A stretch of DNA of 64,000 bases, from positions 62,001 to 126,000 of the forward strand of contig NZ_AEYF01000048.1 in the NCBI RefSeq assembly GCF_000292525.1. Reading direction: 5' to 3'. Position 1 is the first letter of the stretch, and each line of letters begins with the position of its first letter. Below, piece after piece: positions 42,860-50,906 of the stretch. Origin of the DNA: Rhizobium sp. CCGE 510 (GTDB lineage Bacteria; Pseudomonadota; Alphaproteobacteria; Rhizobiales; Rhizobiaceae). Below the pieces are notes generated by a model. It did no database searches. It was not told the DNA's origin and saw nothing but the letters and a program-made list of their open reading frames with translations. Both the position numbers and the translations under genes were made by a program.

Positions 42860-43342
42860 TCAGTGGTAAATGACGCGCCCAACGCTGATGGCGACGCCTG
42901 TTTCCCATGCGATATCGCGGATGATAGCCGCGAGGGGACCGAGTTCGGTGTCGCTCAGAGGGACCGTTGTCGGATAGCGGATCTCGATGCCGTCGCAGTC
43001 TGCCGACAGTGCGCAATGCCATTCGCCGCCGTTCACCCGATATTCGTTGGTGTCGTAATCGATCTCCAGTTCATCGAGCAGGACGATTGTGCAGCCGGCG
43101 AGGATTTCCTCCTCGCCTTGAAGCTGGCACGATATCGTCCCCTCGGGATCGTCCACGGCCATCAACTCACGCTGCAGGGACATGGTGTGGCGCGCCGATT
43201 GGATCGCACCGTCGAGACCGGCCAGTAGCCGGTCGTGCAGCGTCTTTGAGAATTCATGCTCGCAAGCGATCCGGTTCGCGCTCACGAGAAGCTTGAAGCC
43301 GGCGAGCCGGGCATAAAGCATGAGAAAGTTGAAATCAGACAT
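42860..43342 (-). CDS. Hypothetical protein, paralogue of the 22.6-kb gene
   Basis: This 160-residue acidic protein from ATG 43340-43342 starts MSDFNFLMLYARLAGFKLLV. It aligns end to end with the 22608-23078 protein: LHDRLLAGLDGAI, LDELEIDYDTNEYRVNGGEW, LSDTELGPLAAIIRDIAWETG. Function unknown. It is preceded by leader copy C. A stem (GCAGGCGAGAG with CTCTCGCCCTGC) near 42819-42855 lies just after the stop and may terminate it. It begins the second copy of the module. Confidence 0.72.
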   Translation of the reverse strand: MSDFNFLMLYARLAGFKLLVSANRIACEHEFSKTLHDRLLAGLDGAIQSARHTMSLQRELMAVDDPEGTISCQLQGEEEILAGCTIVLLDELEIDYDTNEYRVNGGEWHCALSADCDGIEIRYPTTVPLSDTELGPLAAIIRDIAWETGVAISVGRVIYH

Positions 43343-43390
43343 AATCAAGTCTCCTTTTCGTTCTGACGAAAAGGCGTCCGCATTGGCGAC

Positions 43391-43517
43391 CCAAGGGGTC
43401 AAGGATCGCGATAGCGACCGCCAGCGGCGGCGAGCGGAGGAACCGATTTTTCCGTCGTGTCGCGTGAGCAGCGTGGCGGAAGAATTGGAGGGGTCGCGAT
43501 GTCGTTGAGGACGCCGG
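43391..43517 (-). repeat. Repeated GC-rich leader, copy C
   Basis: This is the most diverged copy: AAGGGGTCAAGGATCGCG, CGGAGGAACCGATTTTTC, AGAATTGGAGGGGTCGCG and GTTGAGGACGCCGG are in the same order as in A, B and D. It lies upstream of the 160-aa gene. Confidence 0.65.
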
Positions 43518-43851
43518 GGCGAATGCGACAATGGGAAGTCAGAGAGAGATAGACCACGGCGCCGCCAGGCGGCGTGACCGTTTGCCGAGCGCAGCCGGCC
43601 TTGCGACCTTTCCATTTTCCCCGAGACCAGACAATCGCGCTGACGATGCGGCAGCCGCGAGAGGGGCGTCACCCGCATGGGCGGAGAGCGCTTGCGGGCT
43701 CCGTGAGCGGAGCTTATAGCACCGACCGCCGCAGGCGGCTCGCCCGGATCATGCTGCTCGACTACAACCCATCATCGTCATGAATCGATTGAGGGCGACC
43801 GATTCAAATATCTCGTTGGACGCCGAGCCTGCCCTGCACGATTCTGCTGCC

Positions 43852-44772
43852 ATGATTGCGCAACGCTACCAGCTTTATGTCGAACGCACAGACGCCACCA
43901 AAAACATGGCCCGCTACTATGCCATGTCGATCGAGCCCACCCTCTTCGGCGAAACATGCCTGACACGGCGCTGGGGACGCATCGGTTCCGGCGGTCAGAG
44001 ACTGGTGCATCATTTTCATCGAGAGGAGGAAGCAGTCGGGCTCTTCCTCGAACTTCTGAGAAAGAAACGGTCGCGCGGATACCGACCGAAACCGAACTCT
44101 CGGCAAAAAACCGTCGCCTGCTCGGCGGCGGATGGAGAGCCGCCAAACAGCATGGAAACCACCGATGATGAAGCAGAGCTTCGAGCCCGACGCGCCGGAC
44201 GATCCGGCGCGTCAGGCCTTGCGACATGGCAAAAGCCTCCCTTAGAAGGGAGGCTCGGCGCTGATGCGTCCTTCCTGTTCCGCCGCGAAGACCTCCCTCT
44301 CGGCCAGCGCCAGTTCGAGTTCCGCCTCGATCTGGCGGCGCTCGTCAGGGTCCGCGTTCCGCAGTTCGGCCTGCAGTTCCACGATGGTCAGGTCCAGTTC
44401 GTTTGTCATTGTCGTCGTCTCCTTGACGTTTGTGAAAGACGAGCGCTCCGGTCATGGCGGGATGGAGGGGTCAAGGATCGCGTCAGCGACCGGCGGAGCC
44501 GGCGAGTGGGGGAGCCGATTTTGTCGGAGCGCAGGGAACCGAAGCGGAGGGAAAATTGGGGGAACCGCTCGTTCTTGAGGCCTTCGTGCCACCATGGCAT
44601 CATCGGACGGACTGAGCAGACTTTCCCTTCCCGTATGGCACCCGAAAAGCCAAAGGCCGGCTCGATGCCGGCCTTTGGCTTCCTCATGCGGAGGATGGCC
44701 CCGCCTTGCGGCGGGGTCACTGGCCGGGATCAGGCTGCTTCGCGGTTCGGGCGGGACCAGACGAGGACGTAG
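43852..44772 (+). CDS. WGR-domain protein with unusual long tail
   Basis: The first 85 residues from ATG 43852 form a WGR domain: QRYQLYVERTDATKNMARYYAMSIEPTLFGETCLTRRWGRIGSGGQ, then HFHREEEAVGLFLELLRKKRSRGYRP. Rhizobial WGR proteins of this type usually end at about 90-110 residues. Here the frame stays open to 306 residues, running antisense through the 55-aa gene and leader copy D, so the tail is probably not an evolved protein and the natural stop may have been lost. WGR domains bind nucleic acid or partner proteins. The domain call is strong; the 3' end is doubtful. Confidence 0.65.
   Translation: MIAQRYQLYVERTDATKNMARYYAMSIEPTLFGETCLTRRWGRIGSGGQRLVHHFHREEEAVGLFLELLRKKRSRGYRPKPNSRQKTVACSAADGEPPNSMETTDDEAELRARRAGRSGASGLATWQKPPLEGRLGADASFLFRREDLPLGQRQFEFRLDLAALVRVRVPQFGLQFHDGQVQFVCHCRRLLDVCERRALRSWRDGGVKDRVSDRRSRRVGEPILSERREPKRRENWGNRSFLRPSCHHGIIGRTEQTFPSRMAPEKPKAGSMPAFGFLMRRMAPPCGGVTGRDQAASRFGRDQTRT
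44189..44213 (-). terminator. Hairpin after the second 55-aa gene
   Basis: GACGCGCCGG-ACGAT-CCGGCGCGTC is a perfect 10-bp stem at the same relative position as the 23345-23377 hairpin in module 1, though the stem sequence differs. Confidence 0.5.
44235..44254 (-). terminator. Terminator containing a stop codon
   Basis: On the minus strand GCCTCCCTT-CT-AAGGGAGGC is followed by TTTTG. The TAA stop of the 55-aa gene is inside the hairpin, as in module 1. Confidence 0.65.
44242..44409 (-). CDS. Conserved 55-aa acidic protein, copy 2
   Basis: This protein starts MTNELDLTIVELQAELRNAD and ends EGRISAEPPF, closely matching the 23402-23569 protein, including length, AELRNADP.ERRQIE, LELALAEREV and the AEPPF end. 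Most changes between the copies are conservative, which supports real coding. ATG is at 44407-44409 with GGAGAC upstream. It overlaps the antisense tail of the WGR frame. Function unknown. Confidence 0.72.
   Translation of the reverse strand: MTNELDLTIVELQAELRNADPDERRQIEAELELALAEREVFAAEQEGRISAEPPF
44465..44582 (-). repeat. Repeated GC-rich leader, copy D
   Basis: This copy is nearly identical to copy B (23621-23737) from GAGGGGTCAAGGATCGCG to CTTGAGGCC, and lies upstream of the second 55-aa gene. The flanking GGTCATGGCGGGATG is also shared. Confidence 0.8.
44649..44679 (-). terminator. Strong rho-independent terminator after DUF736 copy 2
   Basis: The arms GCCAAAGGCCGGC and GCCGGCCTTTGGC around TCGAT form a perfect 13-bp stem, followed on the minus strand by TTTTC. 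Confidence 0.82.
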
Positions 44773-45044
44773 TCGCCGTCAGCCTCAGTCGGCCACAGCG
44801 CCGCGTTGATCGGAGCATTGAAGCTCGGGTCGTCGAGCTTGAGCGAGATATAAGGCTCGCCGTTGCCCGAGATCGCCCTCCAGCCGGCTCCGACTTCTGC
44901 GCCGTTGGAGACGGCCCGGAAATCGGGAGCGTCGCGCGAGGTGCGCTCGATCGAGGTCGGGCGAACCTTCATGCCGACCGTGAGGGTTCGAACGTTGCCC
45001 TGAATGACGTTGCCGTTGGTGGTGAATTCGCCGATGACTGCCAT
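44730..45044 (-). CDS. DUF736 family protein, copy 2
   Basis: This 104-residue DUF736 protein starts MAVIGEFTTNGNVIQGNVRTL and contains GAEVGAGWRAISGNGEPYISLKLDDPSFNAPINAALWP. The reading frame is intact. However, a group II intron in the opposite orientation is inserted 10 bases before its ATG (45042-45044). The insertion cuts the AAGGAAC ribosome site seen in the paralogue and separates the gene from its leader, so expression is probably lost or altered. Confidence 0.9.
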   Translation of the reverse strand: MAVIGEFTTNGNVIQGNVRTLTVGMKVRPTSIERTSRDAPDFRAVSNGAEVGAGWRAISGNGEPYISLKLDDPSFNAPINAALWPTEADGDYVLVWSRPNREAA

Positions 45045-45669
45045 GACTTGGTTCGTGCGCCAAGAGTGACGGCTGGAAACCGTCACGCGCACTTGTTGCC
45101 CCTGCGGGGTGGGAGACCCCGACGCCAACGTGCCGCAAGCACGGGGGGTGAAGCAGACGGGTGAGGTAAGCCGGGTGCCTTCGGCGAGCCATAAATCAGC
45201 AGAACCCGTCAAAGTCGGACGACCAGGGACTTCCGCCCGTGGCCGGTCCGGCAAGCATGCCTGCTATGGGAAGAGTGATCGAACCGATGTCTGACGCCTC
45301 GTTGCAACATGGAACCTGCCAAACCGGAAGTGGGCAGGTCGGTCGAAAGACCGGAGTAGCGCCGATCTCCGTTGAATCACCGGAGATCAGGGGCGTGCGC
45401 TATCGCGCACGTCAGCCAGCGGCCCAGCTTGCGGTGGCCGATGGTCGGAGTTCTCACGGGGTAGAGTCGGTCCCTAAGGCAGGCGAAGGGACATCAGGTG
45501 AACTTGGGAACCTTGCCGTGTTCTCTCCCGCCGGACGGCGCGAGATGATCGAGGCGACCGATGATCGGTACGGCAGGGGGCGGAGTCTTCGTAGTAGTCC
45601 GAGGACGGGAAAGCCGTCCACATGGCGAAGGGAGACAGTGAGTGAAGCAAGCCGGCAGGAGGTGGGCCG

Positions 45670-47196
45670 ATGAAGCCCGATGCGGTGAACACCGTGTTCG
45701 TCCTCGACATGCAGCGCAAACTTCACAGGTGGAGTGTCGCGGACGCCAACAAGGTGTTCGCGGATCTGTTCAACATCGTATGCGACCGCAGGACGCTCTC
45801 GGAAAGTTGGCGACGATTGTCCCGTAACAAGGGCAGTCGAACACCAGGAACCGATGGCGTCACGCGGAAAACGGTCGAAGAGTGGCCGGGCGGCGCTACG
45901 CAGTTCATCGAAGATATTCGAAACGAGCTGCGCGGCGGCACCTATCGGCCCGAGCCTGTCCGGCAAAGGCTGATCCCCAAACCGGGCAAACCCGGCAAGG
46001 TGCGTCCACTCGGCATTCCGACGCTCAGAGACCGACTGGTACAAATGGCTTTGAAGCTCGTGCTGGAACCGATCTTCGAGGCGGACTTCTATCCGTCCTC
46101 ATACGGTTTCCGGCCCGGCAGGAGCACCCATGATGCGCTGGCGAACATCCAGCGTCATTTGCACCCCACACCCAGCGGCACCTCCGAGTACCGCTTCGTG
46201 ATTGAAGGGGACATCAAGGGCTGCTTCGATGCCGTCAATCATCACGTGCTGATGGAGCGCGTACGCCGCCGTATTGGGGATCGTAATGTCCTCAGGCTCG
46301 TACTCGCCTTCCTGAAAGCTGGTGTCATGATCGAGGGTTCCGTCCATCACCCTGTCACGGGTACCCCGCAGGGCGGCATCATCTCGCCGTTGCTGGCCAA
46401 CGTCTATCTGGCTGCCATCGACGAGAGATATGGACGGTGGTCGATGCGTCCTCGCGAGCGTCCGCAGAATGCAGCCGACCGGCGGCTCTATGACCGCCGG
46501 AGAAACAGGCCGACATTCTTCGCCGTGCGTTATGCCGACGACTTCGTCGTGCTGACGGATGGGACACTCAAGGACGCCGAAGCCGAAAAGCTGGCGCTGG
46601 CGCAGTTCCTCAAGCAGGAATTGCGAATGGAGCTATCGATGGAAAAGACCAGGATCACGCAGGTCGGGGAAGGCTTCGACTTCCTCGGCTACCGGGTGGT
46701 GCAGACCAAAGCGCGCCGCACCGGTCGTATGGTCGGCAATCTCTTCATACCGAAGAGCAAGCTGAAGGATCTGCGCCACAAGATCAAGGTCAGGGTGAAG
46801 GAGACACCGACAGGTCAATCCCTTGCCTATCTCATCGAGAGCCTCAACCCGGTCATCACCGGCTGGCGAAATTATTACCGCTACGCCACATGGGCTACGC
46901 GGGAGTTCTCCGGTCTGGATTGGTGGTTGTGGGAGCTCATCGGGCGCTGGTTGCGCAAGAAGCATCGGAAGGCAACATGGCGTGAGCTATGTCGCCGCTT
47001 CCGTCCAACAGCGCCCGACAGCCGCTGGCGATGGGTCGACGGACCGAAATCGCTGCGGTTCTTCCGGGAGGGCGGGTCAACCCGCTTCCCGTTCCGGGGC
47101 ACACGCATACCGAACGGATGGAACGATCCCGACGAGAAGTTCCGAAAAGGAGCTGATCGCTTCTGGGCATCGTTCAACACCCTCATGTCCGTGTGA
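45670..47196 (+). CDS. ltrA: Group II intron reverse transcriptase/maturase
   Basis: This 508-residue intron-encoded protein has reverse transcriptase blocks with LIPKPGKPGKVRPLGIPTLRDRLVQ, FVIEGDIKGCFDAVNH, GTPQGGIISPLLANVYL (about 231-247) and the catalytic YADD at 288-291. A maturase (X) domain follows (FDFLGYRVVQTKA, INPVITGWRNYYRYAT-type sequence). There is no HNH endonuclease at the C-terminus, as in several bacterial classes. The start is ATG 45670 with AGGAGG about 7 bases upstream. It binds and helps splice its own intron RNA. Confidence 0.95.
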   Translation: MKPDAVNTVFVLDMQRKLHRWSVADANKVFADLFNIVCDRRTLSESWRRLSRNKGSRTPGTDGVTRKTVEEWPGGATQFIEDIRNELRGGTYRPEPVRQRLIPKPGKPGKVRPLGIPTLRDRLVQMALKLVLEPIFEADFYPSSYGFRPGRSTHDALANIQRHLHPTPSGTSEYRFVIEGDIKGCFDAVNHHVLMERVRRRIGDRNVLRLVLAFLKAGVMIEGSVHHPVTGTPQGGIISPLLANVYLAAIDERYGRWSMRPRERPQNAADRRLYDRRRNRPTFFAVRYADDFVVLTDGTLKDAEAEKLALAQFLKQELRMELSMEKTRITQVGEGFDFLGYRVVQTKARRTGRMVGNLFIPKSKLKDLRHKIKVRVKETPTGQSLAYLIESLNPVITGWRNYYRYATWATREFSGLDWWLWELIGRWLRKKHRKATWRELCRRFRPTAPDSRWRWVDGPKSLRFFREGGSTRFPFRGTRIPNGWNDPDEKFRKGADRFWASFNTLMSV

Positions 47197-47226
47197 GGGC
47201 CACCCGTGGCGATCGCCACGCACGGA

Positions 47227-47260
47227 GAGCCGGTAGCTTGGAAACTTGCACGTCCGGTTC
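47227..47260 (+). ncRNA. Group II intron domain V
   Basis: GAGCCGG and CCGGTTC form the outer stem and GCTTG-GAAA-CTTGC the tip with the standard GAAA tetraloop. This is the catalytic hairpin of group II introns, 60 bases before the 3' end. Confidence 0.8.
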
Positions 47261-47321
47261 GGCGAGAGGGGCGCAGAAACCACCTGCCGCGAGGCAGGCA
47301 GGCGCTGTGCTCCTACTCTAC

Positions 47322-47600
47322 CTTTCGTTGCCCGGGCCGCGCCCACCGCGGCCTCGATGGCGGTGTAAAAACCGGTGGCGATCGCCACCGCACCCGCAGG
47401 GCTGGAACAGAGTGAAAGGCGGCTGGACAGGGCTATTTTGCTTGGCGATGCAAAGGCGGGCTTGCCCCGCCGGCGGAAAATAGTCCGGGCCGGCCGTTGC
47501 GGTCAGGCGGTCGAGACGCAGTCGCCCCCCGGTCACACCAGATCCATCGAGGTCTGCGCGGGTGCGCCGATGTTCAGACGATAAGGAACCTGGCAGAGCG
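47322..47600 (-). repeat. DUF736 leader repeat, copy 2 (orphaned by intron)
   Basis: This stretch matches the leader of DUF736 copy 1 in blocks, including the GCCGCG-CCCAC-CGCGGC hairpin (47336-47352), GCGGCCTCGATGGCGGTGTA and CGGTCACACCAGATCCATCG. It is the original upstream region of DUF736 copy 2, now 2.3 kb away. Confidence 0.78.
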
Positions 47601-48076
47601 CGAGACCATCTGCGATCACTCACCCGCGAAAGCAACGTCATTCCAGGCGGGTTCGTTGCACACCACAGCAGATCCGGGCGCCTGCCTTGTCGAGGCCTTT
47701 GCCGATGTTTCCGTTTCCGATCGCTCTTTCCGGCACTGAGTCCTCACCGGGATAGGGCGACCTCAAAGTAGATCGGCAAGCTTCTCGGTCATGCCCACCA
47801 GCCGTGTGCTTGCCCTCCAGTCAACGGGCGCGGCTCCGCGGAAAGTGACGAGACCCCTTCATCTGATCTGGCTACCAGCTCTGCTGATGGGTTCCCCGGC
47901 CTTGTCTCAAGGCGGGGTCATCCCGCACCCTCATCGGCTGCGGGCGATCCGCCCGCGACGGGCGGCAAGGACCGGTCGCAGCGCCTCGGCGACAGTGCCG
48001 CCTGGCACTCGCGATGTTGTTGCCGAGACCGTCATCGCGTTTGCGCGGCGGTCTCCCAAAGGTTCGCTATTTTCTG
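47601..48076. other. Intergenic, no gene seen
   Basis: Beyond the orphaned leader I see no supported gene; frames on both strands are short and compositionally poor. The stretch may contain the original promoter region of DUF736 copy 2. Confidence 0.35.
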
Positions 48077-48463
48077 TCAGCAACGAAGCGGCTCATTCCT
48101 CCTCCCGCCGAGCGCGGTGGCGGCATAGACGACACGCTCCGCTGCCCTGATACTGCCAGTCTGGCGAGCGGCTTCCGCCCAGACGGAAATCGGAAGGAGA
48201 CCGGTGAACAGAAGGTCTCGCTCGATGCCCATGCCCAAGGGCAAGCGGATCGACGACATTTCGCGGAGAGAAAAACTACCGAGTTCGGGATAGCCAAGAT
48301 CGGCAAGCCCGAACATCGTGTCGCCGTCCTCGTCAAGCTCGGTTGCCAGCCAGACGCCGTCGCCGAATGGATTGAAGAACTTCACCACCGGCACGTGATC
48401 CGCGCCACGGTTGCGACCATTTATCAGTAGCGTCGCGCGGATTTCAAGCGTCAGGAGGCGCAT
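48077..48463 (-). CDS. DUF2958 family protein
   Basis: This 128-residue protein carries the DUF2958 pattern: PVVKFFNPFGDGVWLATELDEDGDTMFGLADLGYPELGSFSLREMSSIRLPLGMGIERDLLF. The function is unknown; this family often neighbours ArdC and DUF736 on plasmids and phages and may be part of an early-expressed or antirestriction group. The C-terminal half beyond residue 90 is less typical. It follows ardC in the same direction after 97 bases. Confidence 0.85.
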   Translation of the reverse strand: MRLLTLEIRATLLINGRNRGADHVPVVKFFNPFGDGVWLATELDEDGDTMFGLADLGYPELGSFSLREMSSIRLPLGMGIERDLLFTGLLPISVWAEAARQTGSIRAAERVVYAATALGGRRNEPLRC

Positions 48464-48560
48464 GTGTGCCTCCCATCGTCCGACGTAATGGAGCGCGTAT
48501 CCGTTGGTCTGGGCGAGAACCGGACAACCAGCGGCGTGTGGGGAGATTGCGTTCCGACCA

Positions 48561-49487
48561 TCATGCTGCTTCCCGCTCTTCGGTTACGGCCGGCTGCAGG
48601 CTGTGCAGAAAGGCGACGGCGCGCTGGGCATGGGCAGCCGCCTGAAAAATCGCCCGTTTGTCATCGGAAAGCACTTTCAGCCAACTTGCCAGGTACGAGG
48701 CATGATCGGGACGCGGCTCCAGTTCCGGAACGATCCCGAGATCGGCGCAAACGAGGCAACTGCCAATTTCGGCAATGAGCTCTTCTCTGGCTCGTTCGGT
48801 TTTGTCCTTCGAGTAACGGCTGAGATCTCGTCCGACACGATCTGGACGAGCGGTCCAATGAAGAGATTCGTGCGCTAAAACAGCAACATAAGAAGCCGCG
48901 TCGCGGAAACTTTCGAACACAGGCATCTGGATGAAGTCGCCGGCCGGAGCGTAGTAGGCTTGCGAGCCGCCATGCCGGATCACCGCGCGCGTATTGGCGA
49001 AGAAGCGGTCGGCGTGCTCGATCCGTTCGACAGGATCGATAACCCGCGGCGACCCGTGATAATACTGCTCCGGCAGCCCGTCGATCTGCTCAACGTTGAA
49101 GACACTATACGTTTTGAGGAACGGGACATCCCGCTCGACTTCGTCGCCGGCGGCGTCGGTCTCCATCCTGGTGAAGCGGCTGGCATAGACCACTGTGGCT
49201 CCGCCCTCCCCCTTTCGCACATGCGCCCCAAGTTCTGATGCTTGCCGGAAAGTCATCCAGATCGGAGCGGTAAAGCCACACGCCACACCCTCCGACCATA
49301 AGAGCAGCACGTTCATGCCGCTATATGGTTCGCCATTGTGGCGTAGCGGACGGCTGATCCGGCCGGCCGTGTTGGCCGAATTCCATGGCTGCACCCATGG
49401 GCGCACGCCCTTTTCGAGATCGGCGACGATGCGCTCGGTGATGCGCGTGTAGATGTCGATGCGATCGTTTCTTTCCTTGCCTGTCAT
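48561..49487 (-). CDS. ardC: ArdC-like antirestriction protein
   Basis: This 308-residue protein has the ArdC N-terminal ssDNA-binding domain (IYTRITERIVADLEKGVRPWVQPWNSAN, FTAPIWMTFRQASELGAHVRKGEGG) and a C-terminal metallopeptidase-like domain with HESLH at 206-210 (VAVLAHESLHWTARPDR) and a downstream Glu in ELIAEIGSCLVCADLGI. ArdC proteins protect incoming plasmid DNA, which is single-stranded during transfer, from restriction. The start is ATG 49485-49487 with GGAGG upstream. Its leader shares a hairpin with both DUF736 leaders. Confidence 0.92.
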   Translation of the reverse strand: MTGKERNDRIDIYTRITERIVADLEKGVRPWVQPWNSANTAGRISRPLRHNGEPYSGMNVLLLWSEGVACGFTAPIWMTFRQASELGAHVRKGEGGATVVYASRFTRMETDAAGDEVERDVPFLKTYSVFNVEQIDGLPEQYYHGSPRVIDPVERIEHADRFFANTRAVIRHGGSQAYYAPAGDFIQMPVFESFRDAASYVAVLAHESLHWTARPDRVGRDLSRYSKDKTERAREELIAEIGSCLVCADLGIVPELEPRPDHASYLASWLKVLSDDKRAIFQAAAHAQRAVAFLHSLQPAVTEEREAA

Positions 49488-49510
49488 TTTCGGTAACCTC
49501 CATTCTGGAG

Positions 49511-49527
49511 GCCGCGCCCATCGCGGC
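49511..49527 (-). repeat. GCCGCG/CGCGGC leader hairpin before ardC
   Basis: GCCGCG-CCCAT-CGCGGC is identical to the hairpin before DUF736 copy 1 (24233-24249) and one base different from 47336-47352. In all three the hairpin lies about 20-30 bases before the start codon (in copy 2 before intron insertion). Confidence 0.75.
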
Positions 49528-49813
49528 CCCGTCACGAGGTCCGAAGCCGGGGATGTCAGGCAGCAGGCGCACCCGAAGGGCCGTAACGCAAGTGGAGGAC
49601 GGCGCAGCAGTTGCGCGTGTTGCCGGCCCCGGCAGGACCACCGTCCGGGACGGGCCGCAGGGGCGACCACGATCCTTCCTTCCCCCTTCCTTTTCCTTTC
49701 GTCGTCGACGGCGATCCCGCGCCATGCCAACAGGCCGGTTTCGCGCGAAACCGGCCTGTTCAACGTGATCGGAGAAGTGGTAGGTGGCGGGGCCGAAGCC
49801 CCGGCGATGGCGG
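49528..49813. other. GC-rich leader region, no gene seen
   Basis: This upstream region of ardC contains a long inverted repeat around 49734-49762 (TTTCGCGCGAAACCGGCC-like halves) that could terminate the gene to the right, plus GC-rich leader sequence. No coding frame is supported. Confidence 0.4.
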
Positions 49814-50401
49814 CTACCCGAAGGCAGCCATCTGCACTTCGGTCGCCTTGTGGTCGAGGCTCTGGCCGGGATTGTCCATCGGGCGATCAAACGGCTTCCA
49901 GGCCTGTCCGACGATCTCCTCATAGGCGGCTACCGCACCTTCTGCGGCCATGCGCAGCGCATAGGCCTGCAAGCCCATGTCGGCGGCGAATTCCCGCTTG
50001 CGCTGGGCATTACCGGTGAACCCGACCGGCCCGTCGATATCCTCATCGCGCAAGTCGTTGGCGGCCTTGGCTGTGGCGTCGCGCGCCTCGGTGACGGCTC
50101 TGCTGTAGAACTGCCCGGCACCGTGGGCCGAGCCGACGAAGGCACCGACGATCCGCTGGAGATGGATCTGCATGGCGCGCTCGCCAAGGCCTTCGGACAG
50201 GAGTGCCGCGCTCTCGACGAGCAGATTTTCGTGGCCCGACCGAATGCCGTCGCCGTCGACGACAACCAGGCCGAAGCTTTCTGAGATCAGGGCTGCTTGG
50301 GCAGTATCCGGGCACGTGAGCCGGACCATTTCGAGGGTGGGGCCGCGGCGGGTCGCCTGCGGGCGGGCGGCAGGTCTTGCGGAGCGCGTGTTCTTCGTCA
50401 T
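49814..50401 (-). CDS. Hypothetical conserved plasmid protein, 195 aa
   Basis: I do not recognise a named family. From ATG 50399-50401 the protein starts with a basic disordered stretch (MTKNTRSARPAARPQATRRG) and continues as a mainly helical protein (ENLLVESAALLSEGLGERAMQIHLQRIVGAFVGSAHGAGQFYSRAVTEARDATAKAANDL). The order here (ArdC, this gene, the 290- and 157-aa genes, ParB-like, helicase) is a recurring rhizobial plasmid block, from memory. It may bind DNA through its basic N-terminus. Confidence 0.75.
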   Translation of the reverse strand: MTKNTRSARPAARPQATRRGPTLEMVRLTCPDTAQAALISESFGLVVVDGDGIRSGHENLLVESAALLSEGLGERAMQIHLQRIVGAFVGSAHGAGQFYSRAVTEARDATAKAANDLRDEDIDGPVGFTGNAQRKREFAADMGLQAYALRMAAEGAVAAYEEIVGQAWKPFDRPMDNPGQSLDHKATEVQMAAFG

Positions 50402-50774
50402 GTCGAAAATCCTCTTGAGTTTGCCAAAATTCCGAAAGCGTCCGGCCCTGCCGGCGTCCCCTCGGGTGCGGTCAAAAGGAACCGGCGGAACAGATCGGGT
50501 CAGGGTCCGGGGTCTGCCAGGCGAGAAAGGCAGGTCTGCGGGAAAAGCGGGGCCAAAGGCCCTGCACAGACCGCGGGCCGCCTTGCGAGGTCGGCGGGCT
50601 CCGGCCGCTTTGCGGCGCGGCACGCGGCCTTGAACCGATCTGCCGTCCGGTTCAGACCGCACGAACCCGAGGAGACGCCGACAGGCTGGCTGCCATGGTA
50701 ACGAGGCAAGCCGGATTTCGACAGGAAGGAGAATGCAAGCTCGCATCGACGACCAAGCTGCGGCGTCTCCCACC
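50402..50774. other. GC-rich leader region, no gene seen
   Basis: Upstream of the 195-aa gene the sequence is GC-rich with many short inverted repeats (for example GCCGGAGCCCGCCGAC-like stretches near 50600). No supported gene; a TTTGCCAAAATT stretch near 50423 may be promoter-related. Confidence 0.35.
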
Positions 50775-50897
50775 TCACCCACCCGGCAGATATGCCGGCC
50801 GCGCGCCGAGGGTGGGGTGGTAGACGACGAAGAGATCTTCCTCGTCGTCGCGGGCGAGGCGCCATCCGAAGGCGAGCGCGGTGATCTTCCAGTGCAT
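50775..50897 (-). CDS. Small 40-aa protein
   Basis: ATG 50895-50897 is preceded by AGGAGG five bases upstream and opens a 40-codon frame: MHWKITALAFGWRLARDDEE, then DLFVVYHPTLGARPAYLPGG, ending at TGA 50775-50777. It lies 10 bases after the 290-aa gene in the same direction. Good ribosome site, sensible composition and operon position support it, although it is short. Function unknown. Confidence 0.6.
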   Translation of the reverse strand: MHWKITALAFGWRLARDDEEDLFVVYHPTLGARPAYLPGG

Positions 50898-50906
50898 CAG
50901 CGCCTC

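Larger units (their letters stand above)
45055..47321 (+). mobile_element. Group II intron, complete
   Basis: The element starts with the group II consensus GTGCGCC (45055) and ends CTCTAC (47321). The ends are set by comparing the flanks with the uninterrupted DUF736 copy 1 locus: GGTTC before and CTTTCGTTG after rejoin to match CGTTCCTTCC there. It encodes a reverse transcriptase/maturase and has a domain V hairpin near its 3' end. It is a self-splicing retroelement that moves by target-primed reverse transcription. It lies antisense to the gene it disturbs, so splicing cannot repair that gene's mRNA. Confidence 0.9.
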
